The position numbers were made by a program, and so were the translations under genes. Positions 8,950-18,075 of a stretch of 64,000 bases of DNA are shown here, in pieces. This DNA is from Cupriavidus necator A5-1 (lineage in GTDB: Bacteria > Pseudomonadota > Gammaproteobacteria > Burkholderiales > Burkholderiaceae), in the NCBI RefSeq assembly GCF_000744095.1, contig NZ_JQLI01000001.1, forward strand, positions 2,356,001 to 2,420,000, given 5' to 3'. Under the pieces are notes generated by a model, which was given only the letters and a program-made list of their open reading frames with translations, was not told the DNA's origin and did not search any database. Each line of letters begins with the position of its first letter. Position 1 is the stretch's first letter.

Positions 8950-9396
8950 GTGTGCCTTATTCGGCATACAAAGATTAATCGTCTTGAGGATCGCATCTCT
9001 CGATCGATTGCCCAGCGCAAGGGCGCGGTTGTCCTGCGCTCCGACCTCGTCAATATGGGAAGCACCGCGCAGGTGGGGCGAGTACTGTCTCGCCTCATCG
9101 ACAAAGGCAAGCTGATCCGCGTCAGCAAGGGCGCCTTTGCAAAAACCTGCATCAACAAGTTCACCGGGCAACCCATGCCCGACGGAACGCTCGAGGAAAT
9201 CGGGGCCGAGCTCTTCCACAAGCTCGGCATCGAACTCATGCCGAGCCGGCTTGTGGCCGAGTACAACAGCGGCAGGAGCACCCAGGTGCCAGTAACATCG
9301 GTAGCCAATACCGGCCGCCGGCGCATCAGCCGGAAGGTGACTGTCGGCACTCGCTCGGTGATCTATGAAAACTATATCGAACGCGGTCAGGGCTGA
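8950..9396 (+). CDS. DUF6088-family protein, AbiEi-type antitoxin-like orphan
   Basis: A 148-residue protein from a GTG start; no ATG lies before the conserved domain. The N-terminal half (IAQRKGAVVLRSDLVNMGST, then VGRVLSRLIDKGKLIRVSKG) is a winged-helix of the kind found in DUF6088 and in type IV AbiEi antitoxins. The second half is the conserved GTLEEIGAELFHKLGI and VTVGTRSVIYENY stretch. A nucleotidyltransferase toxin (AbiEii) would normally follow. Here only short frames are found downstream. Base usage is less GC-skewed than in its neighbours, consistent with acquisition by transfer. Confidence 0.65.
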   Translation: MCLIRHTKINRLEDRISRSIAQRKGAVVLRSDLVNMGSTAQVGRVLSRLIDKGKLIRVSKGAFAKTCINKFTGQPMPDGTLEEIGAELFHKLGIELMPSRLVAEYNSGRSTQVPVTSVANTGRRRISRKVTVGTRSVIYENYIERGQG

Positions 9397-9721
9397 CATT
9401 CTCGATGCGACGCGAGGATTTCGCGCTGCAGTTGACGCCCCTTCTCTTCGCCACCGAAAAGCCCGACTTCCACACCTGTTTCACTGCGTTCCATGCGATT
9501 GCAAGGCGCTTGCTCGAGCGCCTTCTCCACTAGCCTGAGCCCTGCCCCAACCAATCGGCAGCCATTCCACAAGGTTATGGCGCTATTCCCAATGCATCGT
9601 TGTGGTCATGGCCCGCGTCCTTCAACATGGCGCCCGCGGCCTGCAGCACGCGGGCTTGCATTCCAGGAAAACGAGGCGACGCAACTTGCGTGGCACCAGC
9701 CTCGATAAAAGAGGAGGCAAC

Positions 9722-11074
9722 ATGCGAGCGCATTCGCCATCGCGCAGGACGGGATTCGGGCGCAGCCGCGCCTGGCTGGCAGCGGCGCTGCTGTTGCTGC
9801 CGACAGGCGCATCGCTGGCGCAGCAGGGCGGGCAGCCATCGGCCGTAGCCAATGATGGCGTCATGCAAGGCTTTCCGCCGCCGCCGGACAAGCAAGTCAG
9901 CCGCGGCAACGGCCTGCGCCCGCCATACATGCGCTGGGCGTTCCGGCATGCGCGCGAGATGTCGCCCACCGCCGGCATCCGCCACGCGAGCCAGCCGTTG
10001 GCACTGGCGGGCGAGCAGGGCACGGGGCTGGATGGTACGACGTTCACCGTTGCGGGCAATACCGTCCGGCTGGCGGACTACCTGCACGACACGCATACCG
10101 ACGGCTTTATCGTGCTGCACCAGGGCAAGGTCGTGTACGAGCGCTACTTCGCGGGCTTCGGCCCGTACCAGCCGCATATCTGGGCCTCGATGACCAAGTC
10201 CGTAACCGGCCTGCTGGCCGTGCTGGTCGAGGAGCGCAAGCTCGACCCGCAGGCGCGGCTGGCGCAGTACGTGCCCGAACTGGCCGGGAACCCGTTCGGC
10301 GAGGCCACCGTGCAGCAGAACCTGGACATGGAAGTGCCGGTGGGCTACCCGGAAGCGTTGCCGCCGGACCTGAGCCTGTTCGGCGCGGTTGGCATCGTGC
10401 CGCGCAAGCCGGATGCGCCTGACAACATCTATGACTTCCTCAAGGTCGTCCACGGCACCTGTGTCAGCGCGGAAGGCGGGGTCTGGTACTACCAGAACGG
10501 CTCGCCGGAAGCGGTGGCGTGGGCACTGCGCCGCATCACCGGCAAAAGCTGGGCGCAGCTGGTTACCGAGCGCCTGTGGTCGCGCTTTGCCGAGGACGAT
10601 GCCTATACGCACGTGGACCGCCTCGGCACCGAGATGGCCAGTGGCGGCCTGAACTCCACACTGCGCGACGCCGCGCGCTTTGCCGAGGCGGTGCGCCGCG
10701 CGACGTCGGGCGACGCCTCGGGTGGGATCTCGCCGGCAGCGGTGCGCATCGCGCTGCAGCCTGCCGGCAACCAGGCCCGCTTTGCGCGCGGCAACACCAT
10801 GCCTGGCCGCGATGGCTATGGGTATCGCAACTACTGGTTCCAGCGCAATGACGGCCACGGCAGCATCGAGGCCAGCGGGCGCTTCGGGCAAAAGATCTAC
10901 ATCAATCCGGCCAAGGCGCTGACGGTGGTGAAGTTCTCCGCCAGCCCGGACGGCGCCGCGCGTGCGACCAGCGCCGCCGGCGTGCGCAAGCGCGACGATC
11001 CGTCGCGCGCGCTGGAGTCAGCCGAAGCCATGGTGGCCGCGGCGCTGGCGATCCACCGCGCGGTCAGCCGCTGA
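9722..11074 (+). CDS. Exported serine hydrolase, class C beta-lactamase / NylB-like fold
   Basis: A 450-residue protein from an ATG preceded by GAGGAGG. A signal peptide spans about residues 14-33 (ending SLAQQ). The penicillin-binding-fold catalytic motifs are visible: SMTK (Ser156, Lys159) and YQN (Tyr257, Asn259). The C-terminal third carries the usual serine-hydrolase region (GRFGQKIYINPAKALTVVKF). This arrangement resembles 6-aminohexanoate-dimer hydrolase and related esterases rather than true beta-lactamases, which are shorter. The protein is probably periplasmic and the substrate is unknown. Confidence 0.82.
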   Translation: MRAHSPSRRTGFGRSRAWLAAALLLLPTGASLAQQGGQPSAVANDGVMQGFPPPPDKQVSRGNGLRPPYMRWAFRHAREMSPTAGIRHASQPLALAGEQGTGLDGTTFTVAGNTVRLADYLHDTHTDGFIVLHQGKVVYERYFAGFGPYQPHIWASMTKSVTGLLAVLVEERKLDPQARLAQYVPELAGNPFGEATVQQNLDMEVPVGYPEALPPDLSLFGAVGIVPRKPDAPDNIYDFLKVVHGTCVSAEGGVWYYQNGSPEAVAWALRRITGKSWAQLVTERLWSRFAEDDAYTHVDRLGTEMASGGLNSTLRDAARFAEAVRRATSGDASGGISPAAVRIALQPAGNQARFARGNTMPGRDGYGYRNYWFQRNDGHGSIEASGRFGQKIYINPAKALTVVKFSASPDGAARATSAAGVRKRDDPSRALESAEAMVAAALAIHRAVSR

Positions 11075-11202
11075 GCCAGCCGGCAGCGTTGGCCAGGCAA
11101 CAAACCACAACGATAGTTACTTCTTCCGCAGCGGCCACTGCAGCATGACGGCGGTAGCCGTCGGCATCCGCCACCGCTTCCGAGCATCGCGTCGCGTCTA
11201 TG

Positions 11203-12141
11203 CTATGCCGGAAACTCGGCCGGGGTTTGCTGCGCCCCGGCCGCCCGCCGCAAGCACTCCAGCATCGCCACCACCGCCGCGCGCGACAGCCCGTCCTCGC
11301 GCCAGTACATCGACACCGAGCCAAAGCCAGCCAGCCGCAGCGGCACGATGCGCAGCGCGCCTAATTCCTCCAGCCGGCGCGCGGTGCGGTGCGAGGCCAG
11401 GCCGATCATGTCGCTGTTGTTGAACAGCGTGAGATTCAGGATGGTGGAATTGCTTTCCACGCAGTCGGCAGGCAGCGCGCGTTCGGCGCTGACCAGCGCG
11501 CCTTCCAGCGCATTGCGGATCGGCGTACCGCGCGGCCATACCACCCAGCGGTAGCGGTACAGGTCGTCCCAGCCGATGCGCCCACCCTGCAGCAACGGAT
11601 GGCGCGGCCGCGCGACAAAGTGGATCGGCTCCATGTAGAGCGATTCCGTGCGCATATGCGCGTCCTGCAACTCCGGTGCGGAGCGGCCCACCACGATATC
11701 AAGCTCGCTGCGCGACAGCTGGTTCATCAGCCGGTCCATGGTGGTTTCCACCAGCCGCACGCTGGCGCGCGGCATCTGCTGCAGCAGTTGCAGGGAGGCC
11801 AACGGCACCGTGTCGGCCGCCGAGGCCCCGGACGTGCCCACCACCACCAGCCCGCTGCCGCCGTCGCGCATGGCCTGCAGGTCGTCGCGTGCGGAATCGA
11901 GCTGCGCCTCGATCCGGCGCGCGTGCTCGATCAGCGACTCCCCGTAGGGTGTGGGCCGCAGCCCACGCGCCTGGCGCTCGAACAGTGGCAGCCCGATATC
12001 GTCCTCCAGGTCCTTCAGCCATTTGGAAAGGCCCGGCTGGGTCGTGTTCAGCATGGCCGCCGACTGGCTCATATTGCCGGTCTCGGCCAGGCTCAGCAGC
12101 ATCTGCAGGTTGCGCAGCCGCAATCTCTGGGTCCAGTCCAT
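11203..12141 (-). CDS. LysR-family regulator of the gentisate operon
   Basis: A 312-residue regulator, divergent from the gentisate genes. The HTH is RLRLRNLQMLLSLAETGNMS, then QSAAMLNTTQPGLSKWLKDL, and an effector domain follows. By position it corresponds to MhbR/NagR-type regulators, which respond to 3-hydroxybenzoate or gentisate. That effector is inference from synteny. The 3' end contains a GC hairpin that may terminate transcription against the convergent serine-hydrolase gene. Confidence 0.88.
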   Translation of the reverse strand: MDWTQRLRLRNLQMLLSLAETGNMSQSAAMLNTTQPGLSKWLKDLEDDIGLPLFERQARGLRPTPYGESLIEHARRIEAQLDSARDDLQAMRDGGSGLVVVGTSGASAADTVPLASLQLLQQMPRASVRLVETTMDRLMNQLSRSELDIVVGRSAPELQDAHMRTESLYMEPIHFVARPRHPLLQGGRIGWDDLYRYRWVVWPRGTPIRNALEGALVSAERALPADCVESNSTILNLTLFNNSDMIGLASHRTARRLEELGALRIVPLRLAGFGSVSMYWREDGLSRAAVVAMLECLRRAAGAQQTPAEFPA

Positions 12142-12169
12142 GGGGCTACCTATATAAAAAATCGTATCG

Positions 12170-12199
12170 ATAAGATGAAAAGTTCATTTCAAATCTTAT
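12170..12199. promoter_or_regulatory. Candidate LysR operator of the gentisate operon
   Basis: A nested dyad in the divergent spacer. The outer arms are ATAAGAT and ATCTTAT, 16 bases apart, and inside them lies TGAA-AAG-TTCA. The stretch is markedly AT-rich against its surroundings. Position between the regulator and the operon supports an operator. Confidence 0.5.
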
Positions 12200-12294
12200 A
12201 GGGCGGCGCGTATAACGACAACAAGACGGTGCGAGCGATGACGACGCACCCACAAAAGCGCTCCCAAAGCCCTGCACAAAGTTACGGAGACAGC

Positions 12295-13341
12295 ATGTCC
12301 GAACACACCCCTGATCCGGCCCGCGTGGCCTATTACGAACACATTGGCCGCAGCCACATGACCCCGTTGTGGGAGTCGCTGCATGCGCTGGTGCCGCCGC
12401 AACCCCGCCCGCAGATCGTTCCCGCCATCTGGAAGTACGCTCAGGTCCGCCCGCTGGTGATGCAGGCGGGCAGCGTCATCAGCGCCGAGGAAGCCGTACG
12501 CCGCGTGCTGGTGCTGGAGAACCCCGGCATCCCCGGCAAGTCGAGCATCACCTCCACGCTCTACGCTGGCCTGCAGCTGATCCTGCCGGGCGAGGTAGCG
12601 CCCAGCCACCGCCATACGCAGTCGGCGCTGCGCTTTATCGTCGAAGGCAAGGGCGCCTGGACCGCGGTCAACGGTGAGCGCACCACCATGCATCCCGGCG
12701 ACTTCATCATCACGCCGTCGTGGACCTGGCATGACCATGGCAACCCGGCCGTCGAGGACGGCGGCGAGCCGGTGGTGTGGCTCGACGGGCTGGATATCCC
12801 GCTGGTGCAGCAGTTCGATGCCGGGTTTGCCGAGAACTACCCGGAAGCCCAGCAGCCCGTCACCCGCGCCGAGGGCGACAGCTTTGCCCGCTTCGGCCAC
12901 AACATGGTGCCGGTGCGGCATCGCGTGACCGATCCCACTTCGCCGATCTTCAGCTACCCGTACGAGCGCTCGCGCGAGGCGCTGGACCAGCTCTACCGCA
13001 ACGGCGAGCTCGATGCCTGGGACGGCGTCAAGCTGCGCTATATCAACCCGGCCACCGGCGGCTGGCCGATGCCGACCATCGCCACCTTCATGCAGTACCT
13101 GCCGGCGGGCTTCCAGGGCAAGACCTACCGCAGCACCGACGCCACCGTCTACAGCGTGGTGGAAGGGCGCGGCACGGTGCGCATCGGTGACGACCAGTTC
13201 CAGTTCGAGCCGCGCGATATTTTCGTGGCCCCGTCGTGGGCGCCGGTGCAGCTGGGCGCGCTGGAAGACGCGGTGCTGTTCAGCTATTCCGACCGGCCCG
13301 TGCTGTCCGCGATGAACCTGCTGCGCGAAGCGCGCACTTGA
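12295..13341 (+). CDS. Gentisate 1,2-dioxygenase
   Basis: A 348-residue bicupin that opens the aromatic ring of gentisate to maleylpyruvate using Fe(II) and oxygen. The N-terminal cupin carries the iron ligands His105 and His107 ([12 protein letters not shown]) and His146 (WTWHDHG). The second cupin spans about residues 240-340 ([17 protein letters not shown]). The length matches the family. The start is set by GGAGACAGC before the ATG; an upstream in-frame start at 12229 would extend into the promoter. First gene of the catabolic operon. Confidence 0.93.
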   Translation: MSEHTPDPARVAYYEHIGRSHMTPLWESLHALVPPQPRPQIVPAIWKYAQVRPLVMQAGSVISAEEAVRRVLVLENPGIPGKSSITSTLYAGLQLILPGEVAPSHRHTQSALRFIVEGKGAWTAVNGERTTMHPGDFIITPSWTWHDHGNPAVEDGGEPVVWLDGLDIPLVQQFDAGFAENYPEAQQPVTRAEGDSFARFGHNMVPVRHRVTDPTSPIFSYPYERSREALDQLYRNGELDAWDGVKLRYINPATGGWPMPTIATFMQYLPAGFQGKTYRSTDATVYSVVEGRGTVRIGDDQFQFEPRDIFVAPSWAPVQLGALEDAVLFSYSDRPVLSAMNLLREART

Positions 13342-13437
13342 GCGTCCCGCAACCCTGATCCGATTCTGGCCCGGGCGGTGCCTGCGCGCACCGCCGGAGC
13401 CCCCCGCTTACCTGACGATTTCCGGAAACTCCGAACC

Positions 13438-14136
13438 ATGTCCTACGTCTTCACGCCCCCCGCCACCGTTTCCATCCCCGTTGCCGGCAGCGACGACCAG
13501 TTCGCCGTGCGCCGCGTCTACTGCGTCGGCCGGAACTACGCCGCCCATGCCCGCGAGATGGGCTTCGATCCCGACCGCGAGCCGCCGTTCTTCTTCTGCA
13601 AGCCGGCTGACGCGATCGTCCCGGTGCAGGCAGGCACCACGCTGGACCTGCCGTATCCGGCGCAGACGCAGAACTACCACTACGAGGCCGAGCTGGTGGC
13701 AGTCATCGGCAAGGCCGGCTCGGATATCCCGGTCGAACAGGCACTCGAACACGTCTGGGGCTATGCCGTCGGCCTCGACATGACCCGCCGCGACCTGCAG
13801 ATGAAGATGCGCGAAATGGGCCGCCCCTGGGAAATCGGCAAGGCCTTCGATGCCTCGGCGCCGGTCGCTCCGATCCACCGCGCCAGCGAGATCGGCCACC
13901 CGCAACAGGCCGGCATCTGGCTGACCGTCAATGGCGAGACCCGGCAACGCAGCGACGTATCGCACCTGATCTGGTCGGTGGCTGAGACGGTGGCCTACCT
14001 ATCGCAGTTCTTCCGCCTAGAACCGGGCGATGTGATCTTCACCGGCACGCCGGAAGGCGTGGGCGCTGTCAAGGCAGGCGAGACCATGGTCACGGGCGTG
14101 GATGGCCTCGGCGAGCTGACCGTGCGCGTGGTCTGA
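13438..14136 (+). CDS. Fumarylpyruvate hydrolase (FAH family)
   Basis: A 232-residue FAH-fold hydrolase that cleaves fumarylpyruvate to fumarate and pyruvate, the last step of the pathway. Visible family elements are RRVYCVGRNYAAHAREMG, PFFFCKPADAIVP, the metal-site YHYEAELV segment and the C-terminal FTGTPEGVGAVKAGE. It lies between the dioxygenase and the isomerase, the order of nag/mhb clusters. Start at MSYVF, which has the expected family spacing. Confidence 0.92.
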   Translation: MSYVFTPPATVSIPVAGSDDQFAVRRVYCVGRNYAAHAREMGFDPDREPPFFFCKPADAIVPVQAGTTLDLPYPAQTQNYHYEAELVAVIGKAGSDIPVEQALEHVWGYAVGLDMTRRDLQMKMREMGRPWEIGKAFDASAPVAPIHRASEIGHPQQAGIWLTVNGETRQRSDVSHLIWSVAETVAYLSQFFRLEPGDVIFTGTPEGVGAVKAGETMVTGVDGLGELTVRVV

Positions 14137-14171
14137 CCCGCGTGAATCGCAGCACACAGGCATTATCGATC

Positions 14172-14813
14172 ATGCAGCTCTATAGTTTCTTCAACAGCTC
14201 GACGTCCTACCGGGTGCGCATCGCGCTGGCCCTCAAAGGCCTGCCGTACGACTACCTGCCGGTCAACATCCGCACCGGCCAGCACCGCGAGCCGGAGTAT
14301 GTCGAGGGCATCAACCCGTCCGCGACCGTGCCCGCGCTGGTGGATGGCAGCTTTACGCTCGGACAGTCGTTCGCGATCATCGACTACCTGGACGCGCTTC
14401 ATCCCGAACCGCGCCTGCTCCCGCAAGACCCGGTACAGCGCTCGCGGGTGCTGGAACTGGCCACGCTGATCGGCTGCGATATCCACCCGGTCAACAACCT
14501 GCGCGTGCTGCGCTACCTGCAGGACGTGCTGAAGGTCACGCCCGAGCAGAAGGACGCCTGGTACCGCCATTGGATCGATGAAGGCATGGCCGGCATGGAG
14601 CGCCTGCTGGCGCTGCACGGACATGGCAGGTGGTGCTTCGGCGATGCGCCAACGCTGGCCGACATCACGCTGGTGCCGCAGGTGGCCAACGCGCTGCGCA
14701 TGGGCTGCGACCTTGGCCGCTACGAGCGCGCGATGGCGGTCTATGCCCACGCCAGCGCCCATCCAGCCTTTGCCCAGGCGGCGCCTGGGCGCCAGCCCGA
14801 CCACACCGCCTGA
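14172..14813 (+). CDS. Maleylpyruvate isomerase, glutathione-dependent (zeta-class GST)
   Basis: A 213-residue GST of the zeta class. The N-terminal thioredoxin fold begins MQLYSFFNSSTSYRVRIALA, with the SST-SYRVR glutathione site seen in maleylacetoacetate and maleylpyruvate isomerases. INPSATVPALVDG and QSFAIIDYLD follow, then the helical domain. It converts maleylpyruvate to fumarylpyruvate. The start is set by family alignment; an upstream GTG at 14142 is less likely. Confidence 0.9.
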   Translation: MQLYSFFNSSTSYRVRIALALKGLPYDYLPVNIRTGQHREPEYVEGINPSATVPALVDGSFTLGQSFAIIDYLDALHPEPRLLPQDPVQRSRVLELATLIGCDIHPVNNLRVLRYLQDVLKVTPEQKDAWYRHWIDEGMAGMERLLALHGHGRWCFGDAPTLADITLVPQVANALRMGCDLGRYERAMAVYAHASAHPAFAQAAPGRQPDHTA

Positions 14814-14840
14814 CGCATCGCGCAGGCCAGGAGACAAGAC

Positions 14841-16055
14841 ATGAGCAGTACCAACAACGCGACCGGCAAGGTCCTCATCATCGGCGGCGGCATCGGCGGC
14901 CTGGCCGCGGCGCTGGCGCTCGCACGCCAGGGCATCCGCATCGAACTGCTGGAGCAGGCCGAACAGATCGGCGAGATCGGCGCCGGCATCCAGCTCGCCG
15001 CCAACGCCTTTGCCGCGTTAGACGCGCTCGGCGTGGGCGAGGCCGCGCGCAGCCGCGCGGTCTTTACCGACTACCTCAGCCTGCGCGATGCGATCGATAC
15101 CAGCGAGATCGCCCGGGTCGACGTGGGCCAGGCTTACCGCGAGCGCTTCGGCAACCCGTATGCGGTGATCCATCGCGCCGATATCCACCTGTCGATCCTG
15201 GAGGCGGTGCAGGACCATCCGCTGATCACCTTCCGCACCAGCACGCGGGTGGAACAGCTGCTGCAGGACGACAAGGGCGTGACCGTGATCGACCAGCACG
15301 GCGAGCACCACCGTGGCGACGCGGTGATCGGCTGCGACGGCGTCAAGTCCGCCATCCGCCAGGCGCTGATCGGCGATGAGCCCCGCGTCACCGGCCATGT
15401 GGTCTACCGCGCCGTGGTCGACGTCGCCAACATGCCGCAGGACCTGCAGGTCAACGCACCGGTGGTGTGGGCCGGCCCGCACTGCCACCTGGTCCACTAC
15501 CCGCTGCGCGGCGGCCAGCAGTACAACCTGGTGGTGACCTTCCACAGCCGCGAACAGGAAACCTGGGGCGTGCGCGACGGCAGCAAGGCAGAAGTGCTGT
15601 CGTACTTCGAAGGCATCCACCCGCTGCCGCACCAGATGCTGGACCGCCCGACCTCCTGGAAGCGCTGGGCCACCGCCGATCGCGACCCCGTGGAGCGCTG
15701 GAGCTTTGGCCGCGCCACCATCCTCGGCGACGCTGCGCACCCGATGACCCAGTACGTCGCGCAGGGCGCCTGCCAGGCACTGGAAGATGCCGTCACGCTG
15801 GGCGAAGCGGTGAAGGTGGCGGGCGGCGATTTCGAAGCGGCATTCCAGCTTTACGAGCAGGCCCGCATCCCGCGCACCGCCCGCGTGCTCTACGCCGCGC
15901 GCGACATGGGCCGGGTCTACCACGCCAAGGGTGTGGACCGCCTGGTGCGCAACAGCCTGTGGACCGGCCGCACGCAGGCCCAGTTCTACGACGCGTTGCA
16001 GTGGCTGCATGGCTGGCGCGCCGACAAGTGCCTCAGCCAGACGCCGTGGCAGTAG
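14841..16055 (+). CDS. 3-hydroxybenzoate 6-monooxygenase (FAD-dependent)
   Basis: A 404-residue single-component aromatic hydroxylase. The dinucleotide motif is VLIIGGGIGGLAAALALARQ (residues 12-31), the DG motif is VIGCDGVKSAIR, and the FAD GD motif is ATILGDAAHPMTQYVAQGAC. In this context the enzyme would make gentisate from 3-hydroxybenzoate, as NagX/MhbM do. Salicylate 5-hydroxylation is unlikely because that enzyme is multicomponent. The start has AGGAGACAAG upstream. Confidence 0.9.
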   Translation: MSSTNNATGKVLIIGGGIGGLAAALALARQGIRIELLEQAEQIGEIGAGIQLAANAFAALDALGVGEAARSRAVFTDYLSLRDAIDTSEIARVDVGQAYRERFGNPYAVIHRADIHLSILEAVQDHPLITFRTSTRVEQLLQDDKGVTVIDQHGEHHRGDAVIGCDGVKSAIRQALIGDEPRVTGHVVYRAVVDVANMPQDLQVNAPVVWAGPHCHLVHYPLRGGQQYNLVVTFHSREQETWGVRDGSKAEVLSYFEGIHPLPHQMLDRPTSWKRWATADRDPVERWSFGRATILGDAAHPMTQYVAQGACQALEDAVTLGEAVKVAGGDFEAAFQLYEQARIPRTARVLYAARDMGRVYHAKGVDRLVRNSLWTGRTQAQFYDALQWLHGWRADKCLSQTPWQ

Positions 16056-16169
16056 CGCGCTGACGCAGCTTTCCTTTTCTCTCGCAGCAAATCCCGATAA
16101 CGATCCGGCGGCCCATGGAGCCGCCGGCCGTGACTCGCCCCTGATCCCTGGCAACAAGGAGGAGACACC

Positions 16170-17510
16170 ATGCCTGCCAGCCAACCCCTGAATGTCACCG
16201 CGTTCATCGACCGCCAGCCGCTGTCGGCGTTCCAGGTGACCATCGTCGTGCTGTGCTTCCTGATCGTGGCCGTCGATGGCTTCGACACCGCTGCGATCGG
16301 CTTTATCGCGCCTGCCATCCGTGCGGAATGGCAACTCACGCCGGCGCAGCTCGCGCCGTTGTTCGGCGCCGGGCTCGGCGGCCTGATGGCCGGCGCGTTC
16401 CTGTTCGGCCCGCTGGCCGACCGCTTTGGTCGCAAGAGCGTGCTGGTGCTGTCGGTCTTGTTCTTCGGCGCGGCCAGCCTGGCCTCGGCGTGGTCGCATG
16501 ACTTGTGGACGCTGGTGCTGCTGCGCTTTCTGACGGGGCTCGGCCTCGGTGGCGCGATGCCCAACGCGATCACCTTGACGTCGGAGTTCTGCCCCGACAA
16601 GCGCCGCTCCTTCCTCGTCACGACCATGTTCTGCGGCTTCACGCTGGGTTCAGCGTTTGGCGGCCTTGCTTCGGCCGGACTGATCGAAGCGTTCGGCTGG
16701 CGCTCGGTGCTTGTGATGGGTGGCGTGCTGCCGCTGGCGCTGGTCGTCCTGCTGGTGTGGCTGCTGCCGGAGTCGGTGCGCTATCTGGTGCTGACGGGCA
16801 AGTCGCGGGAGCGGATCGTGGCCACGCTGCAGCGCATCGCGCCGAAGGAGGATCTGCGGGATGCGACCTTCTCGGTGGGTGAACGGCGCACCACCAGTTC
16901 GCCGGTGCGGCACCTGTTCCGTCCCGAACTGCTGCGCGGCACGCTGCTGTTCTGGCTGACGTTCTTCATGAGCCTGCTGGTGATCTACCTGCTGTCGAGC
17001 TGGCTGCCTACGCTGCTGCGTAGTACCGGCCAGTCGATGCGGACCGCGGCGCTGGTGACCACGATGTTCCAGATTGGCGGGACGGTGGGGGCGATCGTGC
17101 TGGGATGGCTGATGGATCGGATCAATCCGCACTATGTGCTGACCGCAAGCTATTCGTTGGCGGCGCTTTGCATTGCGGCGGTGGGGAGTTTTGCTTCGGA
17201 ACCGATCGCTGCGGGGATTGCGGTGTTCTTTGCCGGATTTTGCATCTCGGGCTCGCAAGTCGGCGGCAACGCGCTGTCTGCGAACTTCTATCCGACGGAT
17301 TGCCGTGCCACTGGCGTGAGTTGGGCCAATGCCGTCGGCCGGATGGGATCGGTCGTGGGCTCGGTTGGCGGGGCGACGATGCTGTCGATGGGGCTGGGGA
17401 TGCCGGCGTTGTTTGCCTTGATCGGCTTGCCGGCGCTGATCGCTGCGATGTCGATGTTTTCGCTGGGGGTGGTGAGGCGGGGGAGAGTGGTGGAGAGGTT
17501 GGCGGTTTGA
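16170..17510 (+). CDS. MFS aromatic acid:H+ symporter (AAHS family)
   Basis: A 446-residue 12-TM transporter. It carries the AAHS signature near the first helix (FLIVAVDGFDTAAIGFIAPA), the loop 2-3 motif GPLADRFGRKSVLVL and LRFLTGLGLGGAMPNAITLT. Last gene of the gentisate operon, preceded by AAGGAGGAG. It most likely imports 3-hydroxybenzoate or gentisate, like MhbT/GenK. Codon use becomes less GC-biased in the last 400 bases. Confidence 0.9.
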   Translation: MPASQPLNVTAFIDRQPLSAFQVTIVVLCFLIVAVDGFDTAAIGFIAPAIRAEWQLTPAQLAPLFGAGLGGLMAGAFLFGPLADRFGRKSVLVLSVLFFGAASLASAWSHDLWTLVLLRFLTGLGLGGAMPNAITLTSEFCPDKRRSFLVTTMFCGFTLGSAFGGLASAGLIEAFGWRSVLVMGGVLPLALVVLLVWLLPESVRYLVLTGKSRERIVATLQRIAPKEDLRDATFSVGERRTTSSPVRHLFRPELLRGTLLFWLTFFMSLLVIYLLSSWLPTLLRSTGQSMRTAALVTTMFQIGGTVGAIVLGWLMDRINPHYVLTASYSLAALCIAAVGSFASEPIAAGIAVFFAGFCISGSQVGGNALSANFYPTDCRATGVSWANAVGRMGSVVGSVGGATMLSMGLGMPALFALIGLPALIAAMSMFSLGVVRRGRVVERLAV

Positions 17511-17666
17511 AGATTGGCTTCGGAGCGATGATGCCACCGAAGTAGTTAAGCAATCATTCTCCGCCGCGCTGAACGCAAGCCGCCAACGCTGGTGTACGCT
17601 CCCCCCTCTCGCGCAGTGGGAGAGGGGAGCCAACCGGCAGCATTCAGGCTTAGTCAGTAATCTGGA

Positions 17667-17690
17667 GCCAGCGAAGTATCGCTGGCTTTT
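17667..17690 (+). terminator. Rho-independent terminator of the gentisate operon
   Basis: The 8-bp stem GCCAGCGA / TCGCTGGC with loop AGTA is followed directly by TTTT. It sits about 155 bases after the transporter stop. A second, imperfect CT/GA-rich hairpin lies before it at about 17598-17629. Confidence 0.7.
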
Positions 17691-17790
17691 CACTCTGATT
17701 TCGTTTCCGGCGCAGCCCAGCGTGACGGCTTGTAGGGTGCAGTCAATAGACTAGGATTGCAATCGATAAAATCGAGTCGGGGCTGTGGCT

Positions 17791-18042
17791 ATGGCAATTC
17801 TGATGGTGCGCAATCTGCCTGACGAGGTGCATCGCGCTTTACGGATGCGTGCAGCCCAACACGGCCGCAGCATGGGGGCAGAAGTCCGCGAGATTCTGGA
17901 AAATGCGGTGAATCCGGAGCAGCGAGTCCGCATGGGCGATGCGCTGGCGGAGGTTGGCCGCCGCGCAGGGCTGACGGACGATTTCGGAGCATTGGACCTC
18001 GTGCGCGACAAGGCGCCGGCGCGGCGGGTGCGGTTTGAATGA
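17791..18042 (+). CDS. FitA-like ribbon-helix-helix antitoxin, orphan
   Basis: An 83-residue protein starting MAILMVRNLPDEVHRALRMR. It is followed by AAQHGRSMGAEVREILENAV, the classic FitA/Arc-type RHH domain. FitA antitoxins are followed, with ATGA overlap, by a PIN-domain ribonuclease FitB beginning MIV(L)LDTN. Here the overlapping ATG is present, but the frame reads Met-Ile-Ala-stop and the DNA beyond belongs to a broken racemase gene. The toxin has therefore been lost. The antitoxin itself looks intact. Confidence 0.8.
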   Translation: MAILMVRNLPDEVHRALRMRAAQHGRSMGAEVREILENAVNPEQRVRMGDALAEVGRRAGLTDDFGALDLVRDKAPARRVRFE

Positions 18043-18075
18043 TCGCATAACGCATGGTGAATGGGGCGGGATGCC

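Noticed and set aside
17598-17629. CT/GA-rich stretch as a transposon end
   Set aside because: An imperfect hairpin of a kind common between operons; no matching second end, target duplication or transposase nearby.
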